A stretch of 53,145 nucleotides of DNA. It comes from Arthrobacter sp. GTDB taxonomy: Bacteria > Actinomycetota > Actinomycetes > Actinomycetales > Micrococcaceae. Position 1 is the stretch's first letter. Each line of letters opens with the position of its first letter. Shown piece by piece: positions 18,900 to 27,319 of this stretch. Where the stretch lies: assembly GCF_030540645.1 (NCBI RefSeq), contig NZ_JAUNVV010000014.1, positions 1 through 53,145 on the forward strand, given 5' to 3'. Both the position numbers and the translations under genes were made by a program. The notes beneath the pieces were generated by a model. The model was not told the origin of the DNA and made no database searches. It worked only from the letters and a program-made list of their open reading frames with translations.

Positions 18900-19934
18900 A
18901 TGACCACAGCACCTGAAAATCCCGTTGATCCCGCCGCGCTGGCCACACTGCCCAAGGCCGAGCTGCACCTGCATATTGAAGGCACGCTTGAGCCAGAGCT
19001 GATTCTGGAACTGGCTGCCCGAAACGGCCTGACCCTACCGTTTCCCACATTGGATTCCCTGCGGGCGCAGTATGAGTTCAGCGACCTGCAATCATTCTTG
19101 GACCTTTACTACGCCAACATGGCCGTGCTTATCACCGAGGCCGACTTTGCTGACATGACCCGGGCCTACTTGGCCCGTGCACAAGAGGCGGGGGTGCGGC
19201 ACGCCGAGATCATGTTTGATCCACAGGCCCATGTGGCCCGCGGCGTGGAACTTTCGACGGCGGTCAACGGCATTGCGGCCGCACTGGCTTCCAGCGTGGC
19301 TGACTTTGGCATCACGACCGAACTGATTGCTGCTTTCCTGCGCGACCAGCCGGAGGCTTCCGCGCTGGAAGTTCTTGAGCAGCTGCTTGACATGGAGGCG
19401 CCCATCATCGGCATTGGGTTGGACTCCGCAGAGGTGGGCAACCCGCCGTCGAAGTTCATTCGGCTCTACCGGCGCGCCAAGGAAGCTGGACTGCGGCTGG
19501 TGGCCCACGCGGGGGAAGAGGGGCCGGCCAGCTATGTTGAGGACGCCTTGAACCTGCTCGGTGTTGAGCGCATCGACCACGGTATCAGGGCTGTTGAGGA
19601 CAGGATTCTGGTCAAGCGGCTTGTGGCGGAGCAGGTGCCGCTGACGGTCTGCCCGCTGTCCAACGTGCGGTTGCGCGCCGTGGACACGCTCGCTGCACAC
19701 CCGCTGCCGCAGATGATCTCCGCCGGCCTAAACGTGTGTGTCAACTCTGATGACCCGGCATATTTCGGCGGCTATGTGCATGCCAACTTTGCCGCGCTGG
19801 TGGCAGAGTTTGCTTGGGATTCGGACATGGTGGAGAAGCTGGCGGGCAACTCCGTACGGTCGTCGTTTGCGTCAGAGGGGCGGAAAGCCGAGATACTGGC
19901 AGACATTCAGGCATGGCGGGCCGCACAGGGCTGA
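18900..19934 (+). CDS. add: Adenosine/adenine deaminase family protein
   Basis: A 344-residue metal-dependent deaminase. Visible landmarks are KAELHLHIEG (metal-binding HxH) near residue 20, the catalytic HAGEEGP segment, RIDHG, and NSDDPAYFGGY for the last metal ligand. The EIMFDPQAH and GLDSAEVGNPPSKF segments are more like the adenine deaminase (fungal Aah1 and Pseudomonas type) branch than classic adenosine deaminase, so adenine to hypoxanthine plus ammonia may be the real reaction; pipelines would usually call it add. It starts only 9 bp after the nuclease gene with no terminator between and no strong ribosome binding site, so it may be read from the same transcript. It is a common purine-salvage gene and may simply be a neighbour. 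Confidence 0.85.
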   Translation: MTTAPENPVDPAALATLPKAELHLHIEGTLEPELILELAARNGLTLPFPTLDSLRAQYEFSDLQSFLDLYYANMAVLITEADFADMTRAYLARAQEAGVRHAEIMFDPQAHVARGVELSTAVNGIAAALASSVADFGITTELIAAFLRDQPEASALEVLEQLLDMEAPIIGIGLDSAEVGNPPSKFIRLYRRAKEAGLRLVAHAGEEGPASYVEDALNLLGVERIDHGIRAVEDRILVKRLVAEQVPLTVCPLSNVRLRAVDTLAAHPLPQMISAGLNVCVNSDDPAYFGGYVHANFAALVAEFAWDSDMVEKLAGNSVRSSFASEGRKAEILADIQAWRAAQG

Positions 19935-19967
19935 AACTGCGCCGAAGGCTGACGCGGCGAACTGCTG

Positions 19968-21200
19968 TCAGGACGGTGGGGATCCCACCAGCGCTTCGCG
20001 GAGGGTGGCGGGGATGCCCGCCTGTTCCATCTCCTTCGCCATCGTCTTGACCATGGCTGCTGGCCGTGGATCGACGCCGGGCCGCGGGGTCCAGTTGGGC
20101 ACGGACTGGCCCAACTTGAACTGGTAGCTGCTGCCGTTGTACTTGCCGAAGTAGAAGAACTCGCTGTTTTCCTGGATGAGGCCGTTGGTCTTGAAATCGT
20201 CAAGCCAGCGCTGGTATCCGGCGTCGCTGAGCTTGAAGGACAGCCACCCGCCAGCACAGCCCAGCACCGTGTAGTTCTCGGGGTGGGCGGCGATGTCCTT
20301 CATGACCCACGCTTCAGGGTTGTCCGCGGGTGCCACGTTGTCCATGCTGCATGCCACCCCCGTTTCCGGGTCCACATTAGGACTGCTGTTCGTGGTGGGG
20401 GCAGTGGTGGCCGGTGTGGACACTGGCTCGCCGACCAGTGCCTGGCGTAGTCCGGAGGCAATGCCAAGGAGCCGTTCGATGCGGTTGTCCATCTCGGCAG
20501 CCTTGTCAGCTGCCGTCCCCCCGGCCGTTTGGATGGTGTTCCAACCCTGCACGAAGTAGTACTTGTTGTACAGGTACTTGCTGCCGTCAAACTTTGCGAA
20601 GTAAAAATCGCCCTTTTTACCGTTCCCATCGCCGCTGCCCGTGCCTGCGCCCTGGTCCACAAGCCTCTGGTAGCCGCCGTCCGTCAGTTCAAATGCCAGC
20701 CATCCGCCGGCACAGCCCAGCACGTTGAAGTCGCCAGGGTGCGTCCCCATGTTCTCCAGCATCTGCCCTGCCTGATCGGTGGTGGCCACGTTTTCAAACG
20801 TGCATGTAATCCCCGTTGCGGGATCCATGGCCGGCGCCGCCGGGGGGGCACTTGGTGGTGCGGTACTTGTAGGGGCGGAGGTAGGCGGGATGGAGCTGGG
20901 TGAGGGCAGGGGAGCTGCCGGCTCCGGCGTCTTCCACCCCTGTGTCATTGCGCCGAAGAAGCCTGCCGCGGCCACAACCACCACGGCTGCCAAGGCGACA
21001 ACCGCCACACGGGCGGTGGTGAACCACGACGTGCGGCGTTTCGGGGCAGGGCGGTGCGCCAGCGCAGCCGCCGTATTCGAGGCCGCAGCTCGCGGCGCAG
21101 TGGACAGGTCCAGTCCAGGCGGAAGGCCCAGCTTTACGGGTCCTGATGTTTCGTCGGGAACAGGATTGATGCTTCGGAGCATCGATTCGATGGGATCCAT
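19968..21200 (-). CDS. Single-pass membrane protein with duplicated domain, candidate anti-sigma factor
   Basis: A 410-residue protein whose ATG is 1 bp after the sigma-factor stop; GGGAGGG inside the end of the sigma gene is its ribosome binding site. About 60 cytoplasmic residues precede one membrane helix (about 63-84) and a Pro/Ser/Thr-rich stalk. Outside are two copies of the same roughly 135-residue domain (about 125-258 and 276-410), each opening with DPxTGxxC, carrying LGCAGGWL in the middle and ending in LRxALVG. Position and topology fit an anti-sigma factor for the ECF sigma encoded just upstream. However, the cytoplasmic part lacks the HxxxCxxC zinc anti-sigma motif, so this is inference. 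The conserved cysteines in each repeat suggest disulfides and an extracellular sensing role. Confidence 0.7.
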   Translation of the reverse strand: MDPIESMLRSINPVPDETSGPVKLGLPPGLDLSTAPRAAASNTAAALAHRPAPKRRTSWFTTARVAVVALAAVVVVAAAGFFGAMTQGWKTPEPAAPLPSPSSIPPTSAPTSTAPPSAPPAAPAMDPATGITCTFENVATTDQAGQMLENMGTHPGDFNVLGCAGGWLAFELTDGGYQRLVDQGAGTGSGDGNGKKGDFYFAKFDGSKYLYNKYYFVQGWNTIQTAGGTAADKAAEMDNRIERLLGIASGLRQALVGEPVSTPATTAPTTNSSPNVDPETGVACSMDNVAPADNPEAWVMKDIAAHPENYTVLGCAGGWLSFKLSDAGYQRWLDDFKTNGLIQENSEFFYFGKYNGSSYQFKLGQSVPNWTPRPGVDPRPAAMVKTMAKEMEQAGIPATLREALVGSPPS

Positions 21201-21201
21201 C

Positions 21202-21711
21202 TCAGTCCCTCCCCTCAGGGCGTAACCGGTGTGGCAGCGCCCTTTCAAATGACTTCCGGGCCCGATGCAGTCTGACTCTTGCCGTGGCTTCCCTACAGGA
21301 GAGTACGTGGGCAATTTCGGCGAGTGTAAGGTCTTCCCAGTACGTCAGCAATAGAATTTCCCGGTCCTTCTCCCGCAACTTTTCCAGGGCTGCGGCAATG
21401 GCGTTGCGTGTGCCGGCGTCATCGCCGCCCTGTGCGTTGATCCGCTCGGTGTCACGAAGCCTTTCCTGTAGCTGCATTGCACGGGCATGGCTCCGATACT
21501 CGTTGCCGATGAGGTTCCGAGCCACATTCAAGAGCCAGCCGATGGACGGGTTGGGTTCGCTGTCCGACTTTTGCCAGGCAATGCGGAAGACGTCTGCCGC
21601 TATTTCCTCGGCAGTCTGGTCCGAGGAAATCCGCCGCCTGACGTAGCCAAGCACACGCGGCTTGAACTCTTCATGCAAGGCCAGGAAACTGTCCTGCCGT
21701 GCTAGTGACAC
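21202..21711 (-). CDS. ECF-family RNA polymerase sigma factor
   Basis: A 169-residue sigma-70 family protein with region 2 (VLGYVRRR through ADVFRIAW) and region 4 (LREKDREILLLTYWEDLTL through ATARVRLHRARK) and no region 1 or 3, as in ECF sigmas. I place the start at GTG 21711 because GGAGGG lies six bases before it. The ATG at 21735 and TTG at 21753 are possible but have no ribosome binding site. It directs RNA polymerase to a small regulon, usually including its own operon. The gene is followed 1 bp later by the membrane protein that is probably its anti-sigma factor, and preceded by a secreted DUF2690-like protein gene. The signal it answers is unknown. Confidence 0.9.
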   Translation of the reverse strand: MSLARQDSFLALHEEFKPRVLGYVRRRISSDQTAEEIAADVFRIAWQKSDSEPNPSIGWLLNVARNLIGNEYRSHARAMQLQERLRDTERINAQGGDDAGTRNAIAAALEKLREKDREILLLTYWEDLTLAEIAHVLSCREATARVRLHRARKSFERALPHRLRPEGRD

Positions 21712-21762
21712 CGGATCCCTCCATCCGTGGTGCATTGCGTTTGTAAGGTGCAAGGCGCTGAC

Positions 21763-22248
21763 TCAGCACATCATGCTGCTGCCCAGGCCCTCCGTAATGG
21801 CGGTGGTCGTGTTTTGAATCTCCCACTTCACTTCCACGCAGGTGTTGCCCGGCGCGTACGTCTGCAGTGTGTCGGCGGCGCCGCCGGCATTGACACTGGC
21901 TGCCAGGCCGCCGATGTTGTCGCTGCTGCGGGAAATGAAGACGTCGTAGGTGTTGCCGGGGGTGAACCCGTAAACATTGACCCAGTTGGTTTCACAGGTT
22001 GGTGAGTAGACAAGCTGGGCCAAGCCCTGGACCTCGTTATACACGGCGTTGTGCATATCCCAAGACTTCATCACATAGGCGCCAATGTCGCACCCGGTCT
22101 CAATGGGGTCAGTGCTTTGAAATGGCTGCTGGTTGAGATCGGACGGGTCGGTGGGCGGGGCAGCATTGGCTGCTGCCGGCAGCGCAAGTCCGAATCCCCC
22201 TGCAGCCAAGAGTGCTGCTCCTGCCATTGCTATTGCTCGGTTCCACAT
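21763..22248 (-). CDS. Secreted DUF2690-like protein
   Basis: A 161-residue protein with an excellent GGAGGAAAG ribosome binding site before its ATG. A signal peptide (about 1-28, ANA cleavage site) leads to a small domain with cysteines placed as in DUF2690 proteins: a first Cys near GCDIGAY, then LVYSPTCETNW, and a Cys near the C-terminus in NTCVEVKW. The function of that family is unknown. It lies 51 bp upstream of the ECF sigma gene on the same strand, so it is probably the first gene of the sigma operon. It could be a target or a sensor protein of the pathway. Family name is from motif resemblance. Confidence 0.7.
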   Translation of the reverse strand: MWNRAIAMAGAALLAAGGFGLALPAAANAAPPTDPSDLNQQPFQSTDPIETGCDIGAYVMKSWDMHNAVYNEVQGLAQLVYSPTCETNWVNVYGFTPGNTYDVFISRSSDNIGGLAASVNAGGAADTLQTYAPGNTCVEVKWEIQNTTTAITEGLGSSMMC

Positions 22249-22411
22249 GATCTTTCCTCCTGCTGCCTGATGTGTTTCCTTCGGACGGCCGATATGCCGC
22301 CATACACAGGTAGTTTCCGGATAAGTGGCCCACGTTACACTTCTGGGGCAAGCAATTGGGCTACTTGCGTGCGACAACCAAGGACGCTCCAGCACCAATG
22401 GGGCTTAAAAC

Positions 22412-22446
22412 CGAAACGCTCCCTCAGTAACTGAGGGAGCGTTTCG
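22412..22446 (-). terminator. Strong rho-independent-like terminator after the SDR gene
   Basis: A perfect 16-bp inverted repeat (arms 22412-22427 and 22431-22446, 3-base loop) with GAAACGCTCCCTCAG as the left arm. It is flanked by seven A on the plus-strand right side and, read on the minus strand, followed by GGTTTT. It closes the minus-strand SDR/FAH transcript and separates it from the sigma operon. Confidence 0.8.
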
Positions 22447-22488
22447 AAAAAAACCATCAATGCCGAAAGGCGTGGTCTTGGTGCAGGG

Positions 22489-23247
22489 CTACTGACCGGC
22501 TGGACGCAGGCGCAGTGCCTGCATGCCGCCGTCGACCGCGATGGAGGTGCCCGTGGTGGAGCCGGACAACGGGCTGGCCAGGTAGGCCACGGCGCCTGCC
22601 ACTTCGTCCGCTGTCACGAGACGGCCGTGCGGCTGGCGGGCGTTCAGTGCTTCGCGTTCGGCAGCGGGATCGTCAGCCGAGCTGAGCAGGCGGCCAATCC
22701 ACGGGGTGTCGGCTGTGCCGGGGTTGACGCAGTTGACGCGAATGCCTTCACGCAAGTGGTCCGCGGCCATGGCCTGGGTCAGAGAGAGTACTGCGCCCTT
22801 GGTGGCCGAGTACAGGGCACGCTGGGGGAGGCCGGCGGTGGCTGCGATGGAGCAGGTGTTCACAATGGCTGCCGACGGGGACTTACGCATGTGCGGCAGG
22901 GCTGCCCGTGAAACGCGGACCATCCCGACGACGTTGATGTTCCACACCAGCGCCCACTCGGCGTCGTCGTTGTCTTCAACGGTGCCCTGGGCGCCAATTC
23001 CTGCGTTGTTCACGACAATGTCAATGCGTCCCAGTGCTGCCACGGTACCCTCGATTGCGGCTTTGACGGAGGCGTCGTCGGATACATCGCAAACAAAGCC
23101 CAGCTGGCCCTCGGGGAGGTCCTTGGGATTCAAGTCCAGTACGGAGACGTTTGCCCCCATGGCCTGCAATTTGGCTGCAATGGCGGCGCCGATTCCTGAT
23201 GCGCCGCCTGTGACGACGGCTGTAAGGGTTGAAAGTTCCTGGCTCAT
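22489..23247 (-). CDS. SDR dehydrogenase, likely 2-keto-3-deoxy-L-fuconate 4-dehydrogenase
   Basis: A 252-residue short-chain dehydrogenase. The NAD(P)-binding loop TGGASGIG is at 13-20, NNAG at 80-83, and the catalytic set is S133, Y146 and K150 (YSATK). The start abuts the stop of the FAH gene directly, with AGGAGG upstream, so the two are co-translated. Within this locus it most likely oxidises C4 of 2-keto-3-deoxy-L-fuconate to 2,4-diketo-3-deoxy-L-fuconate, the substrate of the neighbouring hydrolase. SDR sequence alone would not give the substrate, which is read from context. An oxidation of L-fucose itself is a less likely alternative, because an aldo-keto reductase candidate for that step lies in the divergent operon. 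Confidence 0.8.
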   Translation of the reverse strand: MSQELSTLTAVVTGGASGIGAAIAAKLQAMGANVSVLDLNPKDLPEGQLGFVCDVSDDASVKAAIEGTVAALGRIDIVVNNAGIGAQGTVEDNDDAEWALVWNINVVGMVRVSRAALPHMRKSPSAAIVNTCSIAATAGLPQRALYSATKGAVLSLTQAMAADHLREGIRVNCVNPGTADTPWIGRLLSSADDPAAEREALNARQPHGRLVTADEVAGAVAYLASPLSGSTTGTSIAVDGGMQALRLRPAGQ

Positions 23248-24132
23248 TTATGCCTCCTGGGTGGTTGTGTCTGCGCGGAAGAATGTTTGGCGCTGGCGGC
23301 CGAGGCCACCGATTTCCATTTCGACGACGTCGCCGTCCTGAATGTAGGGGAAACGTCCTGAGAGGGCTACGCCCTCGGGGGTGCCGGTGAGGATCACGTC
23401 CCCTGGTTCCAGCACCATGTACTGGCTCAGGTGGTGGATGATCGTGGGGACGTCAAAGATCATGTCTGCGGTGTTTGAATCCTGGCGCGGCTGGCCGTTG
23501 ACCCAGCTCTTCAACTGCAGGTTGTTGGAGTCGACCTCATCGGCTGGCACAAACCACGGGCCCAGGGGTGTGGACTTGGGCAGTGACTTGCCCTTGGTCC
23601 ACTGGCCTGCTTCGCCGGGGAGCTGGTATTCGCGTTCGGAAAGATCGTTCGCCACGACGTAGCCGGCCACGGCGCTGGCTGCTTCCTCGGTGCTGGAGAG
23701 GTAGCTGACTTCTTGGCCGATCACGATGCCCAGTTCCACTTCCCAGTCGTACTTGGCTGCTGCCGGGGGGATGGGGGAGTCGTCAAAGGGGCCGGCAACG
23801 GTGTTGTTCGGCTTCAGGAACACGACGGGGATTGCGGGGGGCTGTGCCCCTGATTCTGCTGCGTGGGCGGCGTAGTTCATGCCGATGCAGACCACGCTGT
23901 TGGGGCGGGCCAGCGGGGTGCCGATGCGCAGTTCAGCGGCGTTTTCAAGGATCGGCAGGGTGCCGTTTTCCAGTGCTGTGCGCAGGGCGGCCACGCCTCC
24001 GTTGGCCAGGAACGCGCCGTCGATGGTGTCAGTGAGCGGACGTGCGTCGTAGCTTTGCTCGGTTCCGGATGAGTCGGCGGCAATGACCACGGGAATTTCC
24101 CGGCCAAGCTCACCAAGGCGTGCAATCTTCAT
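23248..24132 (-). CDS. FAH-family hydrolase, likely 2,4-diketo-3-deoxy-L-fuconate hydrolase
   Basis: A 294-residue fumarylacetoacetate hydrolase family enzyme starting at ATG 24132, with GAGGAC upstream. The middle part contains the family landmarks CIGMNYAAHA, PVVFLKPNN, the acidic metal site around YDWEVELGIVIG, and ENDL-like ANDLSEREYQ; the C-terminal half holds ILTGTPEGVALSG. In the non-phosphorylative fucose pathway this type of enzyme cleaves 2,4-diketo-3-deoxy-L-fuconate to pyruvate and L-lactate. It is the first gene of a minus-strand pair with the SDR and diverges from the fuconate dehydratase operon across a shared 208-bp control region that holds an operator. Automated annotation might call it ureidoglycolate lyase; context argues against that. 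Confidence 0.8.
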   Translation of the reverse strand: MKIARLGELGREIPVVIAADSSGTEQSYDARPLTDTIDGAFLANGGVAALRTALENGTLPILENAAELRIGTPLARPNSVVCIGMNYAAHAAESGAQPPAIPVVFLKPNNTVAGPFDDSPIPPAAAKYDWEVELGIVIGQEVSYLSSTEEAASAVAGYVVANDLSEREYQLPGEAGQWTKGKSLPKSTPLGPWFVPADEVDSNNLQLKSWVNGQPRQDSNTADMIFDVPTIIHHLSQYMVLEPGDVILTGTPEGVALSGRFPYIQDGDVVEMEIGGLGRQRQTFFRADTTTQEA

Positions 24133-24262
24133 GAAATTTATGTCCTCTGCAACCGCCAAAAGAGCGGTTCTTGTTCTCGATGACCCATTGCAGGGCCATA
24201 ACATCTGAGCTTTTGGGCAACTTTACTCACATTATGCGGCAATTTCAGCATATCTCCTAGTA

Positions 24263-24291
24263 TTGACATGTGAAACATCGGATGTTTAGCT
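24263..24291 (+). promoter_or_regulatory. Promoter -35 with fucose-regulon operator, fuconate dehydratase operon
   Basis: A consensus TTGACA at 24263-24268 is followed four bases later by the perfect palindrome AAACATCGGATGTTT at 24273-24287. The operator fills the spacer between -35 and the expected -10 (around 24286-24291, weak), so a bound repressor would block RNA polymerase. The same spacing occurs in front of lutA. The site lies in the divergent region and could also control the FAH/SDR pair. Confidence 0.7.
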
Positions 24292-24340
24292 GGTAGTGAC
24301 TTTTCTAACTTTTCGAAACTTTTCTACAGAGAGCAGCACC

Positions 24341-25696
24341 GTGAGCACAATCATTGCCGTTGAGACCAGCGACGTCCGTTTCCCAACGTCACGTGATCTG
24401 GATGGCTCTGATGCCATGAACCCGGATCCTGACTACTCGGCGGCGTACCTGCGCATCGTCACGGACAGCAGCGACGGACATGAGGGGCATGGCTTTGTCT
24501 TCACGATTGGCCGTGGCAACGACGTTGAAACGGCTGCCATCAAGGCGCTGACCCCGTACCTGATGGGCCGAAATGCCGAGGAACTCCTCCAGGACATGGG
24601 GGCCACCTACAAGGAATTCATCAACGATTCCCAACTGCGCTGGCTTGGCCCGGAAAAGGGTGTCATGCACATGGCCATCGGTGCCGTCACCAACGCACTG
24701 TGGGACCTGAAGGCAAAGCGCGCAGGCCTGCCGCTGTGGCAGCTGCTCGGCAGCATGAGCCCCGAGGAACTCGTGAACCTGGTCGACTTCCGCTACCTGA
24801 GCGACGCCCTGACCCGCGAGGAGGCGCTGGAGATTCTGCGCAACGCGGAGGCGGGACGCGAAGAGCGAACGGCGACGCTGCTGGCTGAAGGCTACCCGGG
24901 CTACACCACCACACCGGGCTGGTTGGGGTACTCCGATGAGAAGCTGACCCGTCTGGCACATGAAGCCGTGGCTGACGGGTTCAAGCAGATTAAGCTCAAG
25001 GTCGGTGCCGACCTCGAAGATGACGTGCGCCGACTGCGTGCCGCGCGTGCCGCCGTCGGACCTGATATTAAAATTGCGGTGGATGCGAACCAGCGCTGGG
25101 ACGTGGCTCAGGCCATCGAATGGATGAAGCACCTGGCTCCGTTCGACATCGCCTGGATTGAGGAACCGACAAGCCCGGATGACATCCTGGGACACGCTGC
25201 CATTTCCCGCGGGGTGGCCCCGATTCCGGTAGCTACCGGCGAACATGTCCAAAACCGTGTTGTCTTCAAGCAGATGCTGCAGGCCAACTCCCTGCAGGTC
25301 CTGCAGATTGATGCAGCCCGCGTGGCAGGTGTGAACGAGAACGTTGCCATTTTGCTGCTGGCAGCCAAGTTCGGTGTTCGCGTTTGCCCCCACGCTGGTG
25401 GTGTGGGCCTGTGCGAGGCGGTCCAGCACTTGTCGATGTTTGACTTCGTGGCCGTTTCGGGCCAAAAAGAAGACCGGATGATCGAGTTCGTCGATCACCT
25501 CCACGAGCACTTCATCACCCCGATTGACGTGCATGACGGCTGCTACTGGCCGCCGCTGACTCCAGGCGGCGGCAGTGAAATGCATGCAGCCTCGGTTGCT
25601 GAATACACGTTCCCGGACGGTGCGTTCTGGGTCGCCGACGCGGCTGAGGGTGGCAACTCCACAGCCAACCTAACCCTGGCAACGGAAGCAGTCTAA
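24341..25696 (+). CDS. L-fuconate dehydratase (enolase superfamily)
   Basis: A 451-residue enolase-superfamily dehydratase, starting at GTG 24341 with CAGAGAG upstream. The N-terminal cap has the family's [20 protein letters not shown] opening. In the barrel I see the general base pair K218-x-K220, metal ligands D248, E274 and E301 and the His of CPHAGG (H351). Length and sequence style are those of L-fuconate dehydratase and human ENOSF1. It removes water from L-fuconate to give 2-keto-3-deoxy-L-fuconate. It heads the plus-strand catabolic operon (fucosidase, mutarotase, dehydrogenase, lactonase follow with overlaps or 4-bp gaps). Expression is probably controlled by the operator in its promoter. 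Confidence 0.9.
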   Translation: MSTIIAVETSDVRFPTSRDLDGSDAMNPDPDYSAAYLRIVTDSSDGHEGHGFVFTIGRGNDVETAAIKALTPYLMGRNAEELLQDMGATYKEFINDSQLRWLGPEKGVMHMAIGAVTNALWDLKAKRAGLPLWQLLGSMSPEELVNLVDFRYLSDALTREEALEILRNAEAGREERTATLLAEGYPGYTTTPGWLGYSDEKLTRLAHEAVADGFKQIKLKVGADLEDDVRRLRAARAAVGPDIKIAVDANQRWDVAQAIEWMKHLAPFDIAWIEEPTSPDDILGHAAISRGVAPIPVATGEHVQNRVVFKQMLQANSLQVLQIDAARVAGVNENVAILLLAAKFGVRVCPHAGGVGLCEAVQHLSMFDFVAVSGQKEDRMIEFVDHLHEHFITPIDVHDGCYWPPLTPGGGSEMHAASVAEYTFPDGAFWVADAAEGGNSTANLTLATEAV

Positions 25697-25700
25697 ATAA

Positions 25701-27008
25701 ATGCCATCCCAGGTACATGTTGACCATGCTCCGTGGTTCACGGAGTCCAGGCTTGGAATGTTCGTGCACTGGGGACTTTATGCATTGCCCGCCAGGCATG
25801 AATGGGTTATGAGCTTAGAGCGCACCAGCGTGGAGGACTACGCTGCGTATTTTGAGCGGTTTGACCCTGACCTTTACGAACCGCGTGAATGGGCCAGGTC
25901 TGCCAAGGCCGCTGGGATGGAATACGTGGTGCTGACCACCAAGCACCATGAGGGGTTCTGCCTGTGGGATTCGGCGTTGACGGACTACAAAGCCACCAAC
26001 ACCCCCGCAGGCCGGGACTTGCTGGTTCCGTATGTTCAGGCTCTTCGCGATGCCGGACTCAAGGTTGGTTTCTACCATTCCCTCATTGACTGGCACCACC
26101 CGGACTTCACGATCGATGACATCCATCCGCTGCGGGACGCACCCAATGTGGAGGAGCTCAACGCCAGCCGTGACATGAACGTCTACCGGGAGTACCTGCA
26201 TGGGCAGGTTCGGGAACTGCTGACCAACTACGGCAAGATCGACTACCTGTTCTTTGACTTCTCGTATCCCGAGGGGCCTCTGGCTGTCAGGTACCCGGGC
26301 AAGGGCAAGGACGCCTGGGGCTCGGTGGAGCTCGTGGACATGATTCGTGAACTGCAGCCCGGCATCATCATCAACGACCGGCTGGATGTTCCCGGCGACT
26401 TTGTCACCCCTGAGCAGTACCAGCCAGCCGGCGCCATGATGAGCGGCGGCAAGGAGGTGCCGTGGGAAGCGTGCCAGACTCTCAATGGCAGCTGGGGCTA
26501 TGACCGCGACAACATGGATTACAAGTCCGTGGACTTGTTGGTACGCATGCTCATCGACGGCGTCGCAAAGGACGGGAACCTACTGTTGAACGTGGGACCC
26601 ACGGCCCGCGGCGAGATTGATCCGCGTGCCTCCGCCACCTTGACTGGCCTGGGGGAGTGGATGCGCGCCCATGGACGGTCCATCCGCGGGGCGCACAGCA
26701 CAAGCCTCGTGCCGCCGGCGGACTGCCGCTTTACCCGCGCCGGGAACCGGCTCTACCTCCACCTTTTCGCCTGGCCACTGAAAGTGGTGCACCTGCCCGG
26801 GCTGGCCGAGCACGTCAGCTATGCCCAGTTGCTCAATGACGCCTCCGAGATTGTGATTGAAAAGCTGGATCCCGCGCAGGTCGCCATCAATACGCGCCCG
26901 GGTGGCCAGCCTGCAGGCACCTTGACGCTAGTGCTTCCCGTCCAGCGCCCCAACGTGACGGTACCCGTCATCGAACTGTTCCTCAACGATGAAAGTGAGT
27001 TGGCATGA
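25701..27008 (+). CDS. Cytoplasmic alpha-L-fucosidase (GH29)
   Basis: A 435-residue glycoside hydrolase family 29 enzyme. Landmarks are RLGMFVHWGLYALP near the start, TTKHHEGFCLWDS, and the nucleophile D186 in YLFFDFS. The C-terminal third is a beta-sandwich. There is no signal peptide, so it should act on short fucosylated sugars already imported, releasing L-fucose inside the cell. It begins 4 bp after the dehydratase gene and overlaps the mutarotase gene by 4 bp (ATGA). The presence of an intracellular fucosidase as well as the surface one suggests that the transporter may take up fucosyl oligosaccharides or glycosides in addition to free fucose; that is inference. Confidence 0.9.
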   Translation: MPSQVHVDHAPWFTESRLGMFVHWGLYALPARHEWVMSLERTSVEDYAAYFERFDPDLYEPREWARSAKAAGMEYVVLTTKHHEGFCLWDSALTDYKATNTPAGRDLLVPYVQALRDAGLKVGFYHSLIDWHHPDFTIDDIHPLRDAPNVEELNASRDMNVYREYLHGQVRELLTNYGKIDYLFFDFSYPEGPLAVRYPGKGKDAWGSVELVDMIRELQPGIIINDRLDVPGDFVTPEQYQPAGAMMSGGKEVPWEACQTLNGSWGYDRDNMDYKSVDLLVRMLIDGVAKDGNLLLNVGPTARGEIDPRASATLTGLGEWMRAHGRSIRGAHSTSLVPPADCRFTRAGNRLYLHLFAWPLKVVHLPGLAEHVSYAQLLNDASEIVIEKLDPAQVAINTRPGGQPAGTLTLVLPVQRPNVTVPVIELFLNDESELA

Positions 27009-27319
27009 GCCAGAAAATTGCCCTGCACACGCGTCTGAAAGCTGGCAAGGAGGCGGAGTACGACTCCGTTCATGCCCGCATCAGCGACGAGCTGGATTCC
27101 GCCCTGCGCGCCGCAGGCGTTACCGGATGGAACATCTGGCGCAGCGGACGCGAACTTTTCCATGTAGTGGAGGTGGCCGACTACCAATCCATGCGCAGGG
27201 AACTTGCCACCAATCCGGTCAACATCGCGTGGCAGGCCGTAATGGCCGAACTGCTCGAAGTTGAAGACGACTACTCTGGTGACGACATGGGCCTGGCGAA
27301 AGTGTGGGAACTGCCATGA
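27005..27319 (+). CDS. L-fucose/L-rhamnose mutarotase (RhaM family)
   Basis: A 104-residue protein of the RhaM-like dimeric alpha-beta barrel family. The IALHTRLKAG opening, the GWNIWRSGRELFHVVEV core strand segment and the C-terminal MGLAKVWELP are typical. These enzymes interconvert the alpha and beta anomers of 6-deoxy sugars, which supplies the anomer used by the dehydrogenase. The gene overlaps both neighbours by 4 bp (ATGA), so it is tightly coupled to the fucosidase and the aldo-keto reductase. Substrate L-fucose is read from context; L-rhamnose is the alternative. Confidence 0.85.
   Translation: MSQKIALHTRLKAGKEAEYDSVHARISDELDSALRAAGVTGWNIWRSGRELFHVVEVADYQSMRRELATNPVNIAWQAVMAELLEVEDDYSGDDMGLAKVWELP

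Noticed and set aside
18900..19934. Possible RADAR-like defence deaminase
   Set aside because: The protein is a normal 344-residue deaminase without the extended RdrB architecture and no RdrA-like ATPase is adjacent.
24389..25585. Antisense open frame of about 400 codons opposite fuconate dehydratase
   Set aside because: The plus-strand gene has all catalytic residues of its family; the antisense translation has no recognisable motif.
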